Positions 32,538-45,882 of a stretch of DNA of 64,000 nucleotides are shown here, piece after piece (the first letter of the stretch is position 1; the number at the start of each line of letters is the position of its first letter). This DNA is from Brevipalpus yothersi (lineage: Eukaryota > Arthropoda > Arachnida > Trombidiformes > Tenuipalpidae), in NCBI GenBank assembly GCA_003956705.1, contig QZCP01000346.1:1-64000 (forward strand), given 5' to 3'. The notes under the pieces are model-generated. The model was given only the letters and a program-made list of their open reading frames with translations. It was not told the origin of the DNA and did no database searches. A program made the position numbers and the translations under genes.

Positions 32538-35500
32538 ATGGCTCGAACAGAGTCACTAGTGTGTTCCTTGAATCTACTTCTCATGGTAAGAATTGTTAAT
32601 TGATTCCATAATTATCACTCTATCATCACTGCTAAAATTGTGAATCAAAAATTTTCCCGCCTTTTGTGGAACCATTAAAACTTCGACTGATGTGTTTTTT
32701 GTTTTTATTTTCTTCAATTTTTGGTCATCATGTTGCAATTTAATGTTTTTTCTTTTCTCCACATATAATGAACAGCTCACCGGTGTTGCCTTAATTGTGG
32801 TCAGTGTTGTCATTCGAACGGATTCAGTTTTCCATTTATTTGTCAAATTTCTTGACTTGGACCGTTATTATGTTGCCTGCTATCTATCCATCTCATCTGG
32901 TATCATACTTCTTGCCCTTCCGTTTATTGCCTGCTTTGGATTGGCACTTGAAAAACATTATCTCTTCATTGTGGTGAGTATGTAAAGGATGATGAACACT
33001 TGATCAATCATCATCAGTCTATTCGATTTTTTCTTTCTCTCATCTATGTTCCCCTTTATTTTGAAGCGTTTACTCGGATGTAAGTAGAAGAGAGGGGCAA
33101 ATTACTTATGCTAATTGATGTGTGATCACAATCAATTTAGTTTGTCCAGGAAATCGCATCATGTGTTCACTCAATAATTAGTTGTTAGAAAAAAAAATTT
33201 GATAAACAAATGAGTAGCAACAACTCACTATACCGGAACATTGATTGATGCTAGAGTTATTCGTCTCTTCATTATCTGATTGATTGAATGTTCAAGAGAC
33301 AATAGGAATCAATTTTTTGCTTTCTCTTCAAGTGTTTTGATGTCTTGAAGATCGGAGAATAATCATTGTCAAAAATATTGAGGAAGAGTCACTCAAATCT
33401 ATTCAAAAAAAGTGGATCAAATGTTAAATGAATTAGCTGATCGCTGAATGAATGGATTAGCTGAAACTTTGTAAGATTCAGAATTGATGTCGAAATGTTT
33501 AGAAGAAGAAGAGATTTGATGAGCTCAATATCACTGATTATCTGATTGATTGGAATATCTTTGCATCCTGAATCAAGATCGTTCTACTACGTTGAAACAC
33601 ATCATGCTCACACGTCAGAACCTTCTTTCAAGAACGATGTGATATAAGTTCAGTTTGATGTTTATCATTCTTCCAAATTCGAATTGTGTTCAAAGGATTT
33701 TCACAATCACAAGTTGAATCTTTCATTCACCTTTTTTTCGTTGGTTCGATTATATAAAATCATCCAAGTTTGTTCTCACTAAACGAAAATATTTTGGTAC
33801 AATTTTAGACGCTTGTTTGGTTGAGAAAACTTTTTCATCGAATTGAAGAAATAGAAAGTGTGCAGATAGTTCCGTATTCAATGAACCCGAAACAAAAGCT
33901 GTTCTAAGTTTTATCTCCTGAAAGTTCGGCAACTTTTTGGCAATACTCATGAGTCCTCATTTTTTTCCCATCTGAACACCGAATAATCTTATCCTCACAG
34001 CTGAACAGTTGGGAAAGAATGGTTGGATGATAATTTTCGAAAAATTGTTCATCTCAAATCGAATAGAGAGGAGAGAGATAGAGATTGAATTAAATTATCG
34101 TTACTGATGGATATCAAATGGATAATGGACAGCATCATCATGCTTGAATTAGGCATTACATATTGGCCGAAAATCAAACGAAAATTATCAGTAAAATTAT
34201 CTTACACAACCGGCCATTAGGCTGTTGAGGCCAATTATAACCTCAACAATGAGTGCGGAAGAAGAAAATGTTTTTGGTGAGAATCGATTTCTTCAACTAT
34301 ACACAATTGTAATCAGATCGAGGTTAAGGATAACAAAATGAGATGCTCGAAAGATTCAAGAATTCCGGATAGCTATTCACACACATCTTTTTTCACTATA
34401 TCAGTCTATTATCATTCAATTCAGTAGACCAAAATTTTTCTGATTACATGTATTATGAGAATCTCGATGACTGACAATAGTTTCACATGCCTGTTCATTT
34501 GCATTCATCATTTTTAATCGATTCTTGTGTTCATTTCTTCTCTTCCATCAGTATTGTTTCATTTCCATGATCACCATAAGTCTTCATATAGCAAGTTGCT
34601 CGTTGGTTTGGAAGGTAACCGAAAGTGAACAGGTAAGTTCATTTATATGACCTCTCTTGCCTCGGTCATCATGATTTTCACCTCTCTCTCTCTCTCTTGA
34701 CTGACAAGCATATACATTTCATCATGAATGAATCGTAAGGCCCACATATATCGAGAGGCAACAAGAATGTTTTCAACGTGAAGAAAAAAAAACTATATGA
34801 AAAAACTTGTTTATCTGATCACTGTAAATATCCTATTTGAATTCTGAGAAATATTCCCTCTTTTTCCATTCCATCACTATACATGTACATGCATGTACCG
34901 AAAATATATTCATGCATGTGCCTCCCGTTCCATCATGAAACTTGTAGCCTTTCTCTGACACCATATAATAGTGTTACAGTAACGCCTGTCTTTTTATTAC
35001 TATTTTTCTGTAAGCCTAGAGTCTACAGTTGAGATGAGATATAATATTTCATCGACAGTAAATTAATGGTGATCAGCTTGTATCATGTTGCTGTAGTGAT
35101 AATTGTAGGACATGGATTGACACATGATAACATCGTTTTCTTTACGTAACATACGGTTATTGACCGTCTAGTCGATCTTGTGAAAAAAGCTAATTGAGCA
35201 ATTGTAATTGAGTAAACGTAATTGAGCATGAAAAATTTTGATTCACAATCGTTTAGTCACCACTCAGTAGAAATAATGAAACTCTGTTGAATTTTTTAGG
35301 GAACCTTTCAAATTGCTTCTGAAGCTATGTAACAAACTGCAGAATTTCGCACTAATTTCGAAGAGGAACTGAAAGCCTAACTTAGAGTGTACTTTCTGGA
35401 TCACACTAATTAATGTTCGACTCGTGAGGATCTTTTACCCAAACTTTCTTCTCACCGGAAATGATAAATCGAGCATAATAAATTATTCTTCAGTTTCACT

Positions 35501-36241
35501 CTCTTCTGGAGCTAGTCTGAATAAAATTTATGGAAAATTTTGCTAATTTTTATCCTTCTCTTGTTCCTACAGTTTCATAATGCACTTCGTTTGGAAATCT
35601 CGCAACACATAAACAGCCGTTACGAATATCCTCTCTCCTATGAGTTTGTTGAAACATTACAATCTGAAGTGAGTTGATTTGTATGTGCATGTGTGTGTTC
35701 CTCCAAATTTTTCTAAATTAATAGATCATGAAAACATGAATATTATGAATATAATCAAATATCATTCTCATGTACTCTCTACCTCTATTCAATAGCTACA
35801 ATGTTGTGGTGCCGAATCTTATCGAGACTATCCAACCAAAAGTGTGACATCGTGCAGATATGATGTACCAGAGGAACCAAAGGTTGGTGGATTTGATTGT
35901 CTCGGTGTTCCTATCAAAGTTCATATTCATATTTTGCTCAAATTCATTAATTAGTAAAGTCAAATTAGTGATTTATGATTGCCTAAGGGAACCCTAAGAA
36001 TCCAAGTTTCACAGATGAAACTTTCATCCCATTCTCGTCATCAAATATCGATTAGTATTTCTAAATCATATTCTCTCTTATTTCTTCCCAACAGGGATGT
36101 GCTGAAGCAATGCAAACTTATCTTCGAATAAGAAGTGCATTGATTGGTAGTTTGTCAATCGTTTCACTATTCTTACAAGTTTTGGTTCTGTTCATCTGGT
36201 ACACTGGAAATACCATTGCATACAAGATTATCAAGAGTTGA
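32538..36241 (+). CDS. Tetraspanin (218 aa, 6 exons)
   Basis: Exons 32538-32585, 32776-32973, 34552-34632, 35573-35668, 35796-35882 and 36095-36241, every one a whole number of codons. Four membrane segments: the first bridges exons 1-2 (LLLM joined to LTGVALIVVSVV), the second is LSISSGIILLALPFIACFG, the third is in exon 3, the last in exon 6. The large outer loop carries the family mark CCG (residues 144-146), then SC and GC for the disulfide pairs. Tetraspanins organise membrane microdomains with integrins and other partners. The intron of 1578 nt after exon 2 holds only AT-rich sequence. An AATAAA at 36488-36493 lies 247 bases after the stop. Length is normal for the family; which tetraspanin it is I cannot say. 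Confidence 0.9.
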
Positions 36242-38312
36242 TTTTCTGAATACTTCCATCGGTGAAATCACACATATGCACCTTTTGACAGACTCATGAG
36301 TGTTCTGGGATGAAAATATTCTGATATATTCTGATTTACATTCTGAGATACATCAGATTAGATCAATTGTTCAGCAGTCGAAATATGTATGATCATTTTG
36401 TGGCTCTAGAGCTTTTCATGTCTATCAAGTGGAATTGATTGTCAAAAATTCACTGAAGCTTTAATATTAGCCTTTTTCTAGTCAGTAAATAAATGTATGT
36501 TCCTGAGAAAAAAAGAATTTTGAACGATTCGCATTTAATAAAAACGAGATCATCTCAATTGTTTCTCTTAATCTTTAATTTTTAGCGTATGCTCATTTAA
36601 CGAGACCTTCCAATTATGAGATATCACTGTCAAGAAACCTAGGAAAAATAGAGAAACTCGATGAAGTTTTAATAGCAATTACTAGAAATCTAAATTTTTT
36701 TCTAGAAAATTTTCATGCATCAAGATTTGGAATGAAAAAAATTTGTGTTTAATCGGAAAAGTTTTGAAAATCGAAAAAAAAAACTTCGTGAAAACTTGTA
36801 GGAATAATAGACGGCGCCACTATCGAGCTTCGAATTTTTCTCTCGATTTTCTGTTCTGTTCTACTCTTGATTTTCGAAATGATAATAAAACAAAAATAAA
36901 CAAAAATCAAATTAAATGACGACAATTCGTATTAATTGATTATTTTCATCCCTTTTTTTGGGTGTGAGTTTTTGATGTACAATTAAAAATGTGATATAAA
37001 TGTATTGAGTGAGTGAGAGAGGTTAGATTTTCAATTGTGACCATCTGTGATTTGTAATTATGGCTGAAAATTGAATGTGAATAAGAAGAAAAGTGTAATC
37101 AGTATGTGAAAGCTCAAAGTGAGTTGAAAGTATTTCCACTCAAAAGCACGATGTGAACATTTTCTATTTTGATCATGTAAAATGTTTAGGGAAACATTAC
37201 CATCATCAACCTTGTTGTTTCCCAAGCTAACTGTTTACACCTATTTGGTGTATGTGTGTGTGTGTACCATGTGTACATGTGTATGCAATACAAGGAAGCT
37301 CAAGTGAGTGTGAAAAAAGGCAACTAGAACCGGTGAATTGTAATATTATCATTTATATACACATTTTCAAAGTGTTCAATACTATTTGGGTTTTGTTCTA
37401 TTTTATCGAATATATCTCGATGGTGAAGTCAATTCTCGCTTGGTGATTGGGAAAAAAATTTTCCCAATTCTTCGATTATAATAACTGGAATGAATGCATA
37501 AGTGTGAGTGTGTGTATTGTGATAAGCTGGTCTATCGAATCTCTTGGATGACAGTTACTGTTGTAATGTTGGAGAGAAGGTTTCAGCATGATGAAAGCTA
37601 ATCAGTTAGTGAATCAAATTTTTTCCTTAAAAATTTATTCTTCATCATTTTCGCAATGAGCTGAGCTGATGAATTAACTCTCTCTATCATTATCAAATTG
37701 AAACCTCCAATCAAAATTAGTTACGTACTTTCAACACTTTATCAACAACCCAAAATTGAAGCGAATCTCATTTATATATGATGCCAAATGTGTGTGGAAT
37801 GTGTTGATCAAGCTGATTGAATGTCTTGGCCCTACGCAAGTTGATTGTTGATCACATCATGTTCTGATCCTCAGATCTGAAGAAAGTAAAATTGCTGTTG
37901 ATCGGCCATTCTCTCTCTCTCTCTTTCTATTCTCGCTCAATGATTCAAAGTGATAAACTCGATCATTCATCAATACCATCAACAGTTTGTTTCCTCTTCT
38001 TCTTCACACACTTAACCACTGTTAAACTGATCTATTTGATGCTTATGAATCATCTTGTTCCACAATCTATGCAAAATTTGTTGTCCACAAGTTTGCCTCT
38101 TGCTGGAGAATCAAGATCGCCTCAATGTGAAATTATTGGATATAGTTTCCCAATGAATCTCAATCCTTAGCTTACCATCGTATATTAGTGCTTCCAATCG
38201 ATGTGATTGCCGTTACTTATATAAATATATATATATAATCATATAGAACCTTAGCATACATACTCCTTTCTTCTTCTCTCTGCCACGTTCGTTTCATCAT
38301 CCAATCTATGCC
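36242..38312. other. Intergenic; tetraspanin 3' flank and DUF229 upstream region
   Basis: Starts with the tetraspanin 3' flank (AATAAA at 36488-36493). Later contains TG-rich stretches (37246-37264, 37500-37520), a short (CT)n run (37910-37925) and an AT run (38220-38240). No gene seen. Confidence 0.4.
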
Positions 38313-39925
38313 ATGTTGTTCATATTTCAAAGAAAATTTAAGACAATGTCAAAACTTTCTCGCCTACAACTTCTCATCGCAGTCGTCCTGGGAATGGCAA
38401 TTGTCACTATCACAATGGACTCATATTTTGATGATCTGATGTTTTTTTTCTACCGGCAAGATCTTCAGCGTCGACCATACTTTGAGAGATCGATTACGGA
38501 TGGAGGTGATCTTCGATGTAAGCTACCTTCCGTTGATCCTTTTGATCCTTTCTTTCTCACCAAGATGGTCAATGTAACACTCACATGTCCCCAAGAGAGG
38601 CCGATGACACATGTGGATGATAATGGTATTCTAAGACGATCTGATTGGACTCTATTGTCCGGTGAGAAGGTTACAAAAGATCCAATACAGTGTTCTTATG
38701 CGTTTGTCCGTAGAGCTGGCTCTGATGATCGAGTGGAATATTCGGAAGCTCATGTGATACCCGATGATGGAGTCCAATTGGATGATGATAATTATGTTGT
38801 CAAAACTTTTTGCATCCACAATTCTGTTCAAATTTACGAGAACATTCATATCCACATACCAAAGTTTGATCATGTGCCATCGAATGAAGATAAGCCTCAA
38901 GTTTTTATATTGGTAATCGAATCGTTGAGTCGTCTTAGCTTTCTTCGATTTATGCCCGAAACACAGCGTGCTCTAGAACAGATCGGCAATTTTCACACAT
39001 TCTCATACGTTAATCGTGTTGGTGAAAATTCATTTCCAAATTCATTGGCACTACTATCGGGAATTGCGGTGAGTGATTCTATATCTTCAAAGCTGGCCAA
39101 TGTGCCATGGGACAATCGAATGCCTTACATTTGGGATAATTTTAAGCAAGCCGGCTATGTGACCGCTTTTTTGGAAGATCAACCCATGACCGGACTCTTT
39201 TCCTACTACAATCGTGGCTTCATCAATCCACCGACCGATTTTTATCCGGTCCACTATTGGTCCCACATGTATCCAAATGGAGCCAAAGGAATATGGACAT
39301 TGTTGACCGATTTGAAAACTTATTGCTACGGTAAAAATGGTGTCAAGCTGGATCTATTTCTCGATATGGTATCATCTTTTGTCAAAACTCTCGAATCCAA
39401 ACCATTTTTTGTGTACTCCTTCTTCGCCCAGTACACACATGAAGATTTCAACAATTTTCAAATTGTCGATAAACCTCTGGCCCAATTTTTGATCAATTTG
39501 GCCCCCACTTTCACCAAGAATACGATTTTCATGCTAATGGGTGATCATGGTCCACGACAAAGTGGTGTTATCGATTCACCGGTTGGCAGACTAGAGGGCA
39601 GCTTACCATTTTTCACAATACGCATCCCTGATAAATTGAATGCTCGATATCCAAGTCTTCGAAAATATCTTTCTCTCAACGAAGATCGTTTAACAACCTG
39701 GTATGATGTTCATACAATGCTACTCGACATCGTTCATGGTAAGAAATTTTTGTATACATCAATAATGATCGATCTTTTTTATGTTTTTCTCTTCTTCCTC
39801 TTCTTTCCCTGGATTATGCAATTATTTACATTCTTTTCCTGACTTTTAAGGTTATTATTTTCATCATTATGACACTTCTTTTTGAGCTTGCTGCTGAGTG
39901 TTGAGGAACTGAGTCACTCTCAAAG

Positions 39926-39993
<68 letters not shown>

Positions 39994-40854
39994 ACATATA
40001 CATGTATATATGGCTGTAGACATCTGTTATTGATTTATCTTTCTCTCATTTGACATGGCTAGACGTCTGATGTAAATGAAATTCTCTCCCTCGAACAATG
40101 TCTAATCCATCTCACACCAAGCCCATTATTAGACTATCTTTATCATTAGGATTGATATTTTTCAGTTTATTTCGGAAGTTCAGTCATTTCTTTTAATCAT
40201 TCATTGGAAGAGAGAAAGGAAGAAAAAAATCCGATAAACACTGTAGTGTAAATGGATAACCGCTGTTCGTTTAGTTATTCAACATGATAGATATACAAAA
40301 GAGTTATTATGCCATTAGGGATTCTGGCTTCAAATTGCTTCTAAACATCACTCAAACACCTACTCAGCCTGATGGTAATAGCAAGGGAGTAACAGTTGCA
40401 AAAAAAGTTCCAAAAATCGAAAATGAGAGAGCTGTTGAAGGGAAATTTTGTATGTTGTGCAATAATTTCCTTGGAAATCTCCGATCATTAAACTTCTCCA
40501 TATCAATTAAATGGAAAGATGAATTGATGAAGTATGATGTTAGTACTCGGTGATTAATATTTAACATAGCACTCTGAGTCACTTCCCGCTTGGTTGAGTA
40601 CTCAAATTGATCTGAATTGTGAGAGAAACTCCAAAAAAAATCAATTGATGATTCTTTTGCATATATAATTGGATAATGCTCTTCCAGATTCGATCTTGAG
40701 ACAAGTAATTGTCATTTAAAGTGATTCCCTCGATCGATACTCACTACATTCGATTTCTTTACTCCAGAACGAAGGTCAGAGGAAAAGCTAGTTTTTTCGC
40801 TCATTGTTTACCAATGAAAAATATATCCTTCAGTAATTTCTTGCTCATATATTA

Positions 40855-40896
<42 letters not shown>

Positions 40897-41823
40897 TTCC
40901 TATTTCCTGTTCAGTATAAGGACATGGAGCCAAGCTCTCTTTAACTATCTTCAATCGATTGTTTCTCCGTTATCACACGAAGATGCATTTTCCCACTCAA
41001 TTGCGTGTTCACTTCTCCTTCTATTTTCTCTTGAAGAATAATGATTTTCCGTTTGATATCTCCTTCTACAGAACAATTTTTGCCTATTGGACCTCGAACG
41101 AACACTTCAGCTGAACTTTCGCCATTCCGAGAAGAGATTCCGATCAATAGACAATGTGCAACTGCCAATATTCCACCAATATATTGCACTTGTAATGGTC
41201 GAGTAGGAATATCTCCATCATTTGCAACACATTGGTGGAAGGGTGCTAAAGATGCCATATCATGGCTCGAATCACTACTCCGTTCTCATGAAATGTGTCA
41301 TACTCGTTTGGTGTATGAAGAATTATTAGAAGGCTTTGTAAGTTCAATTATTTGATTTCAATTTATTAGTTTACATTATTTCCAGTAGATATTGGCCAGA
41401 ATTTCATCAAAACCTGAGATTTTTCATGATTCTCCATGATTCCAGCTCAGACTAGAGAATTCAATTCAATTCTACTCTATTTTCTGACTGAATGCTTATT
41501 CTTAAGCTTATCGATCCATTTTACTGATCACGTAGGCAAACACTAATGTTCCATTTGAACTTTTGTTTTTCCAGTATATAATGCCAGAGAAACCAGGGGA
41601 AACACTTTCAACTCATGAAAGAATTGATATCAAAATGCGTATAAAGCCTAGTCATGCAATAGTAAAGACGTATATTCATCGGAATCGTGCCTCAGCGAAA
41701 GACAGTTGGGGCAATTGGACAATGGGTGATCCACCATCGACCTGGTCACGAGAAAAACTTAGCAACATATCTGAATTACTTTGCACTCGGGGAGGCAATG
41801 AACAAGAAACTATCGAAATTTAG
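38313..41823 (+). CDS. DUF229 family membrane-anchored sulfatase-like protein (646 aa, 3 exons)
   Basis: Exons 38313-39738, 41072-41337 and 41575-41823. The first ATG is used; a second at 38346 (MSKLSRLQ) would also leave the membrane anchor (LLIAVVLGMAIVTITM) intact. The body has DUF229 landmarks: KPQVFILVIESLSRLSF, the NSLALLSG strand, FLEDQP, FFVYSFFAQYTHEDF, MLMGDHGPR, and in exon 2 SPFREEIPINRQC then PPIYCTC. The fold is alkaline-phosphatase/sulfatase-like; members are large in number in nematodes and arthropods and their substrates are mostly unknown. The exon 1/2 join is H|E in phase 1. The first intron (1333 nt) contains two (CT)n tracts. Extracellular or lumenal placement is inferred from the single N-terminal anchor. 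Confidence 0.88.
39929..39991 (+). repeat. (CT)n microsatellite in DUF229 intron 1
   Basis: About 63 bases of uninterrupted TC repeat. Confidence 0.95.
40858..40892 (+). repeat. (CT)n microsatellite in DUF229 intron 1
   Basis: About 35 bases of CT repeat, 180 bases before the exon 2 acceptor. Confidence 0.95.
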
Positions 41824-42763
41824 AGCTTCTAGTTTATCAAACAATTTGTTCCTTTAAGGTAATCATTTAGTCATCTCATCGAGCAAACAAAATCATCACT
41901 TTATTCATTTTTTATCCAATTCGATTGGTAGGCAGATGGCTGACCGAGCCTTCTGAGAATCTGATTAAAAATTTATGCTTTAACTATCATTTGCTTATAT
42001 AGAAAGAACTACTCAACCAATTCTCATAACGGTAAAACTTGAGCAACTCCCACTCGTTATCCATCATGAAAGAGAAAAGTAGTTGCTCATCATCTAGGAA
42101 AATCGATTGCTTGACAGCGGCAATGCTCTCTGTTCTCATTGTTTCGCAAGAATAGCTTATTGTCACAATTGACCCAGATCTCATTCATGCAAGTCCTTAA
42201 GTTCACAGAATATTGAAAACCTCTTATTATTATCATGAACCATTCATCGAGTGAAGAGCTACAATTATGGATCATTTTTCAACTTGGCATGTTTCGATTA
42301 TCTTCCTCGTAACAGTAGCTTTTTCTCTAATGATAGATGCTTGATCAAAATTCTCGATTTGGTATAATCAGAATAACCTCTGAACTTCTCAGAAAAGAAT
42401 TTGGATTCAAATTAGCAATCCTCGAGGAAAACAAATTCTCAACAACTACTACTCAATTTTTCCATATATTCCTTCTTGCATTCTATATTCCTGTCTTCTG
42501 CTAGTAGTCTACCCATGGAATAGAACTGAGATAAACTAATTTCTAAGTTCAGTAGTAGTTTCATTCAATCAAAATTCTCAACATTTTGGAAGAGAAGCAA
42601 GAATTTGTAACACAAGGAAATCTTGTTGAAGGCGAATGTCACAATGAGTTTTGATAGCATGTTAAGTTTGATTAATATATGAGGTAATTCATTGTGAATC
42701 TTTAAAAATTACCAAAAAAAGTTACCAAAAGACTTGGAAATATGGTTCAAGCTGATGCTCCAC
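41824..42763. other. Intergenic between DUF229 and helicase A
   Basis: Convergent 3' flanks of a plus-strand and a minus-strand gene. AT-rich, no coding frame or RNA gene seen. Confidence 0.4.
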
Positions 42764-44947
42764 TCATGGGCTCTTATCTCCTGCATCAGGCTCGGAAGGT
42801 TTCAAAGTATCATGATTCTCCAATTTCTCCAGATTCTCTTGCAATTCTTTCGCTGGTATTACTCTTGCCTTTCCGTATAAGTAGAAGACCAACTTTTCGA
42901 GAACTTCATGGCTCGCTATCGTGTTGGTGTCACAGACAACAGCCAAGTGTCTCTTGGCCCTTGTGATTGCAACATTGATTATTTGCAATTCATCGAGTAG
43001 ACCAACATCACCAATATCATTTGATCGGACCAGTGACAGAATGATGACCTCCTTCTCACCACCTTGAAGTCCTTCCAAATCGCAAACGATTCTATCGTTA
43101 GGAGATGAGAGCTTATTCTTGATTATTTTGGCCTGCATCTTGTACGGAGTGATAATACCGATCGCACTGTCTTTCACACCATTTTTGCGGAGAAAATCAA
43201 CGTAATCAACAACTATTCCTGCTTCATGTACATTTGAGCAGAGGAATTCATCCTCTGGATTGGACTCGAGCATTCCAGCATTTTTGGTGTCAATCAGAAT
43301 CAAAGCAGGATATTTTTTCAAATGAGATACTTGATCCAATGTTGCATGCTTGATTGATTCGTCAGCGACAAGAGTATTTTCATAGAATGTAGTAGATGGC
43401 CACTGCATAATGTCGGTATTCATCCGATATTGAGTGGTTAGCTGAACAAAGAAATCTTTGAATAATCCAGATTCGTAGCATTTTTGCATGAGAGTTCTTT
43501 TCAGCTCTTTCGAACTTTCAGTCCGACTGAGAATAGTTGGAGGCAAGCCTTTTAGATCCCCGACAATGATCACCTTTTTAGCCATCTGCATCGGAATAAA
43601 GCTTGCCATTTCAAGCGCTTGGGAACTCTGTTAAGTAGAAGAATTTTGAATTATTTATATTATCATATGCCAACAAAAAGAGTGATTAATGCAATGAAGA
43701 AGTGAATTATCACATTACCTCATCTATTATCAGGACATCAAATTGTCTGTTGGTATCATTGTCGATCAGGAAAGCCAGTGGGCCATCACGAGCGGCGCCG
43801 ATCACAGTGCTAAAAATCATAGGTCGTGATCTAAGTACCTTCAGCATTTTGGACAAAAGTTCACCCCAATATCTTTTCAACGAGATTGGTGTAGGCCTTG
43901 GTACCAATGGACAACGGTCAGAACTTATTCCGGCAACTCTGAATGCTTCTTCAAGCTTGGTAACTCGATCGTTTATTAAATTCAATTTACGATCCCTCTC
44001 CTCATCAGACGGAGGAGCTATCATACGCGTCCATTCCCTTGGCTTGTGATTATCTGGACCAAACATTTGTCGCTGAATATTTTCCAATGTAAGTGGAATA
44101 AGATTTGTTTCCGTTCGACCTGGATGCCCAAGTCGAGCAACTTCATGTCTTCCATTGTACCAATCTTGGTCGAGCTTTGCCAATATGCAATCGAGAGCTG
44201 CTGAACTTGGAGCTGATACCAAGATTCTCTTATTCTCTCTCCTTAGTTGATAGAGAATCTCGACTATTGTGGTAGTTTTACCTGTACCAGGAGGTCCAAT
44301 GATGAAGGCCATTTTTTCTTGAGCCAAAGCAAACTTGACAGCATCCCTTTGAGCTTGATTCAGTTTACGATTATTGAAATTTATCGCTTCAACGGGATTT
44401 CTTCGAAGTGGGATTGATATTTCGTTCAGAAATATTCGATCCAGATCACAGCCCGAAGGTCGATTAGGATAGGCCAGATGATTGAGTATTGCCCTCAATC
44501 TTCTATGAGAAGCTCCATCAGGTTCTTTCTGGAGAACATATGATGATCTCAATGGAAGAACGTGTCCAGGATGAACAAGAATTGAAAGTTCTTTGCTGTC
44601 GATTCGAGTCAAGAAGCCGGAAAAATGTGTAGAGTAGTAATTATGTACCTTGTCTCCAATGATGATAATATCACCAACGAAAATTTTTTGTTCATCCAAT
44701 TTTTGGTCAGGATCGTTTGATCTGAAATTCAATATCTTACCAATCTGACATGTAGTCACTGGTTTCGAAAGGGAACAGTTCTGGAGAGTCACTCTATCTC
44801 TGAGACTGATTATGTGAGAGAATATGGAAAATTAGATAAAATTCAAGATTCATATGAAATCATGACAAACCTCCTCTCATCCTCGGCAGCTTGCTCAAGT
44901 TCCAGCAGGATTGCTTGCTTTTCAATGAAAGTTTCTCTGGTCTCCAT
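42764..44947 (-). CDS. IGHMBP2-like SF1 helicase A (675 aa, 3 exons)
   Basis: Exons 44871-44947, 43719-44805 and 42764-43627. Upf1-like superfamily 1B helicase: N-terminal beta-barrel region, motif I GPPGTGKTTT, Ia VSAPSSAALD, II IIDE|SSQALE (intron between E and S), III GDLKGLPPT, IV TQYRM, V/VI EGLQGGEKEVI and NVAITRAKRHL. IGHMBP2 unwinds RNA and DNA 5' to 3' and works with ribosomes and tRNA; this copy ends just after the helicase core, so the R3H and AN1 zinc-finger domains of vertebrate IGHMBP2 are absent. Motif III has Gly where the conserved Gln should be (GDPKQLPP in the two paralogues here), which could weaken ATP-driven unwinding. It lies upstream in the same direction of helicase B. 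Confidence 0.85.
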
Positions 44948-45882
44948 TGTAGACCTAATAAAAAGAAAATATTCCGAATTTCTGCACAAAACGATGAAGT
45001 TAAGATCACTAACTACTGTGGTCAATTTTCTTCGCTGAAGCAAAAACTGAAAGTGAGGAAAGAGGAGATTTTCTTCCACTTTTATACGATCTCTAAGCCG
45101 GAATGAGGGGGGTCAACTAGAACTGAAATATTCCCTCATCTTAGGCCGAAACTCCAAAGTCCAAGGAATCCAAATGTTTTTGAGTGTAGTTGGCTTGATG
45201 AATTAGCCTCTCTTGATTCTTATTACAGAGCGTTTATTATTCAATATTTATTATTCTCATGCACTTGATGGCTGGATCAACTAATAAAAAGCATTCAGAA
45301 TCATCTTAATTTGAGATGATCAAGTAGAAGTTTGCCAAGCCAATCAACAAAACGATAGGCAAAAGGCAAAAGTCAATTAGAAGACTGCCAAAAAACCAGA
45401 GACTTCGAAAATTACCATCATTAGAGGGATTCGACTTGGGCCATCTGTTATCTTCGTTTTTCTCAGGATTGAGTTCAAAATTCTTTGTTCTGCTGGTTCT
45501 TATCTAATTTCGAAGTTTTTATTGGTATGGATTTGAAAATAATATTCACAACTCAATAGTTTTGTTCAGCTTCCTCATCCTCGGATTTTCTGATGGGAAG
45601 ACTCAAAATTGAAGAGATTTACCCAGAACCGACCAATTATGACAAGTTCTGAGTAATTGAAAGGAAATCAAATGGTACAGATTCAAGAGACTAAAATTAA
45701 GATTTTTCCATTTTCACAAAATTATCAAGCAGTGAATGTACTTGTATTTTTATGAAAATTTTTCATTTTGGAAGAGCAGCTCAAGGTGGGCTTAGTTTTA
45801 TTTTTATATTGGAAAACATGATCGGTGAGTTATGTTATATTATAATACTGTCAAAAAACTATCGAAAAACCTTAACAAAAGC
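44948..45882. other. Spacer between helicases A and B
   Basis: 935 bases with the promoter side of helicase A and the 3' flank of helicase B. No coding frame, RNA gene or clear repeat seen. Confidence 0.4.

Noticed and set aside
40284..40553. 89-codon frame inside DUF229 intron 1
   Set aside because: Lies within an intron, shows no domain, and the flanking exons join in phase without it.
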